A stretch of DNA of 64,000 nt, from NCBI RefSeq assembly GCF_000758525.1, contig NZ_CP009241.1:3038001-3102000 (forward strand). The letters run 5' to 3'. Within the stretch, counting starts at the first letter, position 1. Each line of letters starts with the position of its first letter. Made by a program: the position numbers and the translations under genes. The stretch is from Paenibacillus sp. FSL H7-0357 (GTDB lineage: Bacteria > Bacillota > Bacilli > Paenibacillales > Paenibacillaceae). Of this stretch, positions 61,778 through 64,000 are shown piece after piece. The notes beneath the pieces were generated by a model. The model was not told the DNA's origin. It worked only from the letters and a program-made list of their open reading frames with translations, and did not search any database.

Positions 61778-62006
61778 AGTTGAACTGAAGAACTACCTAA
61801 ATAGATTGAACTTGAGAATTACATTTAGGGATAAGTGACGGAGGGGGATTTTGGAACTGTAGGAGCGATAGCGACCGCCTTTGTCTCCGGATTTCAACCG
61901 CAAGTAGCGGTATAAATCAAGAAATCGGGAGAAGGGCAGCGGCCGGAAGTCCAAACATTCTCTGTAGTCACGGCCAATCCCAAAATAGAAGAATTATAAG
62001 TTCAAT
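61778..62006 (+). mobile_element. MITE-like structured repeat, copy 3
   Basis: Left end AGTTGAAC, right end GTTCAAT. It is about 28 bp longer than copy 2, through an insert near the left end that contains another TTGAAC. The stem differs from copies 1-2 in a compensating way: TTGTCTCCGGATTTC faces GAAATCGGGAGA, so the A-T pair is C-G here, although a G-G mismatch also appears. The apical ACCGC/GCGGT hairpin is kept. It lies 111 bp upstream of the gene at 62118. Confidence 0.7.
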
Positions 62007-62117
62007 ATATTGATGGATTAAAGCTTGACGGTTAATACAATAATGGAATAAAGTATTAAAAGAAACTAAGTATCAAATTAAATAAAGTTTCGAATATATC
62101 AAAGGGAGCAATTGAAT

Positions 62118-64000
62118 ATGGGACAGATGATCCGAGGATTCGCCGAGCTAAGCCCGGAGCAATACGTCGAAGCAGGAGGTAAGGGAGCGATGCTCTCCAG
62201 AATGCTTCAGGCGGGATATCCTGTGCCGGAGGGATTTGTTGTCTTTCCTTCGGCCTTTGAAGGCGATAAATTAAAGGAAGAGGCTTGGACTGAAAGTGCA
62301 GCCAGGTTGCGGAAAATCCGCATGTCACATAGAAATGCACGATTTGCAGTCAGATCTTCGGGCTTAAGTGAAGATTCCGCTGAGGCATCATTTGCCGGAG
62401 AATTCGAAACGGTGCTGAACGTGGAGACAGACGAACAGATTCGCGAAGCTATGTACACGGTCTATCAATCAAAGGATAGCGAACGGGTTCAAGTTTACAG
62501 CTCCATGCAGGACATGGACTCCTCCCATAAGGTTGCCATTGTCGTGCAGCTGATGATTCACTCGGAAATCTCCGGAGTCCTGTTCACCGCCGACCCCATT
62601 ACAGGCAGCCGCACGGTTCTGCCGGGGAATTATGTCTATGGGCTGGGAGAACAGTTAGTTTCAGGGGAGAGCAACGCTTATTCCTTCACACTGGCAAGGA
62701 ACCGGGGCAGATATGAAGGCCCGGATGATTTCAAGCGGTATGCAGCCAAGTTATACCGGTACGCATGCCGGCTGGAGAAGGAGCTGGGAGCTCCCCAAGA
62801 TATCGAGTGGGCGGTCGCAAAGGGGCGGGTCTACCTCCTGCAGACGAGACCGGTTACGACCTTGAACCCGGGAAACCGCAATACCTTCGAGATCAACGAC
62901 TCGCTGGCCGGTGATTTTCTCTGGACCAATACCAATGTGGGCGAATCCATCTCTGGTGTCTTAACACCTCTGACCTGGTCTATCCTGCGCTCCTTGGATG
63001 AAGAGTACAATATTATTCCGGGGCATTATGTAATGTCCGGCAATATTTGCGGAAGGGTGTACACTAATGTTAGTCTTTCGGTATCAATGTTCTCGGCATT
63101 TGGACTGAACACCAAGTCGATATGGAAGAAAATGAGCCGGGTGTTTGGAGAGCTTCCTGAAGGCATGGCTCTGCCGGTATATCCATTTACCAAACGGGAG
63201 CTCCTCAAGACAGTGCTTCCCAAGATGATGCACAGTATGAAACAAACTCGTAAGACCGTTAGAACCCTTCCGCAGTTCCTGGAAGATTCACCGGAGTGGT
63301 GCAGACGGCTGACAACCAGACTCCAAGCCGCAACAACCCGCAAGGAACTGCTGTCGCTCTGGAAGCAGGAGCTGTGGCCGCAGAATGTCACGGCGCTGTG
63401 GTCGGCGCTGGAAGCGCCCTCTGCCCAAATGCAGAAGTTTGAGAAGCTGCATAAGCAGCTCAGCGAGGCAGTCGGAGAAGAAAAGGCCAATATGCTGCTG
63501 TCCAACGCCGGAGAAGCCGCCCAGCTGGAAAGCCTGGGACCGCTGATCGGAATATCCAGAGTAATAAAGGGAGAAATGAGCCGGAAGGAATACCTTGTGA
63601 AGTATGGCCACCGGGGACCGAATGAAATGGAATTATCGTACCCTGACCCGGGAGAAGATGACGCGTGGCTGGACAAGCAGATCGCTGAGTTCCGCAAGGC
63701 CCCTATGGACGTGGAGGACATCCTGCAGAGACAGCGGGTCCGGAGCAGAGAAGCCTTGAAGGCGTTCGAACAGCAGTTCCCGGCAAAGGCCAAGCGGATT
63801 GCCCGGCGGATAGAGGAAGCCTCGGAGGGCCCGCGCCTGCGGGAAGCCGTACGTTCCGAATGGACCCGAACGATGCGGGTGAACCGCGCATTTGCGCTTA
63901 AAGCGGGTGAGCTTGCGGGAATTGGAGAGGATGTCTTTTTTCTTTATCTGGATGAGATTATGGATTGGCTTGCCACAGGCAATCTGACTGCTGTACAATA
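62118..64000 (+). CDS. PEP-synthase/rifampin-phosphotransferase-like protein, N-terminal part
   Basis: The frame is open from ATG 62118 to the window end (627 codons) with no stop, so the gene is cut. Residues ~1-255 form the PEP/pyruvate-binding ATP-grasp domain: GGKGAMLSRMLQAGYPVPEG, RFAVRSSGLSEDSAEASFAG, VLFTADPITG, IEWAVAKGRVYLLQTRPVTT. The following ~350 residues form the linker region seen in PEP-synthase-like and rifampin phosphotransferase proteins, with GHRGPNEMELSYPDPGED. The phosphohistidine swivelling domain should lie beyond the window. PEP synthase makes PEP from pyruvate; Rph-type enzymes inactivate rifamycins; the visible part does not settle which. AAAGGGAG gives a good RBS. 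Confidence 0.88.
   Translation, partial: MGQMIRGFAELSPEQYVEAGGKGAMLSRMLQAGYPVPEGFVVFPSAFEGDKLKEEAWTESAARLRKIRMSHRNARFAVRSSGLSEDSAEASFAGEFETVLNVETDEQIREAMYTVYQSKDSERVQVYSSMQDMDSSHKVAIVVQLMIHSEISGVLFTADPITGSRTVLPGNYVYGLGEQLVSGESNAYSFTLARNRGRYEGPDDFKRYAAKLYRYACRLEKELGAPQDIEWAVAKGRVYLLQTRPVTTLNPGNRNTFEINDSLAGDFLWTNTNVGESISGVLTPLTWSILRSLDEEYNIIPGHYVMSGNICGRVYTNVSLSVSMFSAFGLNTKSIWKKMSRVFGELPEGMALPVYPFTKRELLKTVLPKMMHSMKQTRKTVRTLPQFLEDSPEWCRRLTTRLQAATTRKELLSLWKQELWPQNVTALWSALEAPSAQMQKFEKLHKQLSEAVGEEKANMLLSNAGEAAQLESLGPLIGISRVIKGEMSRKEYLVKYGHRGPNEMELSYPDPGEDDAWLDKQIAEFRKAPMDVEDILQRQRVRSREALKAFEQQFPAKAKRIARRIEEASEGPRLREAVRSEWTRTMRVNRAFALKAGELAGIGEDVFFLYLDEIMDWLATGNLTAVQ

Overview
The window looks like a chromosomal segment of an endospore-forming, low-to-mid GC Gram-positive bacterium, most likely a Paenibacillus. 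The reasons are strong AGGAGG-type ribosome binding sites, LplB/YtcP-type sugar ABC permeases next to YesM/YesN-like two-component genes, a YheC/YheD spore-coat ATP-grasp gene, a seven-subunit Mrp antiporter operon, and many carbohydrate operons each with its own regulator. No rRNA, tRNA, CRISPR array or prophage was seen. The genus assignment is inference.

Layout. 1-8102: end of an extracellular sugar-binding protein, two ABC permeases, then AraC-type response regulator, YesM-like kinase and a second AraC-type response regulator. 8197-18751: an intracellular xylan-oligosaccharide module with a GH10 xylanase, four different GH43 enzymes, an AraC regulator, a type-B carboxylesterase and a CE1-like esterase. 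None of these enzymes has a signal peptide, so the ABC importer probably brings in xylo-oligosaccharides that are then degraded inside the cell. 19264-22894: AI-2E family permease and Asp23/Gls24 protein facing an OmpR-type two-component system, with a shared 50-bp promoter element. 23016-29015: mrp Na+/H+ antiporter operon (A-B fusion, C, D, E, F, G) with its own promoter and a leader terminator. 29095-33251: YheC-like ATP-grasp gene, then a fused adenylate-forming/SbnA-like protein and SbnB, predicted to make 2,3-diaminopropionate.

33392-35271: a broken gene, a MITE-like element, a two-TM K+ channel-like protein with an altered filter, and a soluble chemotaxis receptor. 35486-40095: trehalose operon treA-treP-treR behind a TreR-type promoter. 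40306-45797: DeoR regulator with a downstream 38-aa membrane peptide, divergent from an L-fucose operon (isomerase, rhamnulokinase-type kinase, aldolase, mutarotase). 45900-49341: a transglutaminase lipoprotein and two gene fragments, bracketed by an exact 112-bp direct repeat. 49440-53860: MacB-like ABC exporter divergent from an intramembrane-sensing two-component system, with a second MITE-like copy between them. 53875-56927: saccharopine-dehydrogenase-like enzyme and methyltransferase divergent from a LuxR regulator. 56986-58419: a KamA-family radical SAM enzyme behind a promoter, a c-di-AMP (ydaO) riboswitch and a terminator. 58824-60800: HAD phosphatase and mannitol-1-phosphate dehydrogenase. 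60994-64000: MarR regulator, a third MITE-like copy, and the start of a PEP-synthase/rifampin-phosphotransferase-like protein cut by the window end.

The best leads are: the c-di-AMP riboswitch in front of a KamA-family enzyme whose lysine-binding aspartates appear replaced; the adenylating-domain/SbnA fusion with SbnB but no NRPS in view; the three structured repeats, all in one orientation and each about 70-120 bp upstream of a plus-strand gene; the promoter element shared by the AI-2E operon and the facing two-component system; and two reading-frame anomalies, an ATA start in a response regulator and a G6 run that removes the mrpAB stop.
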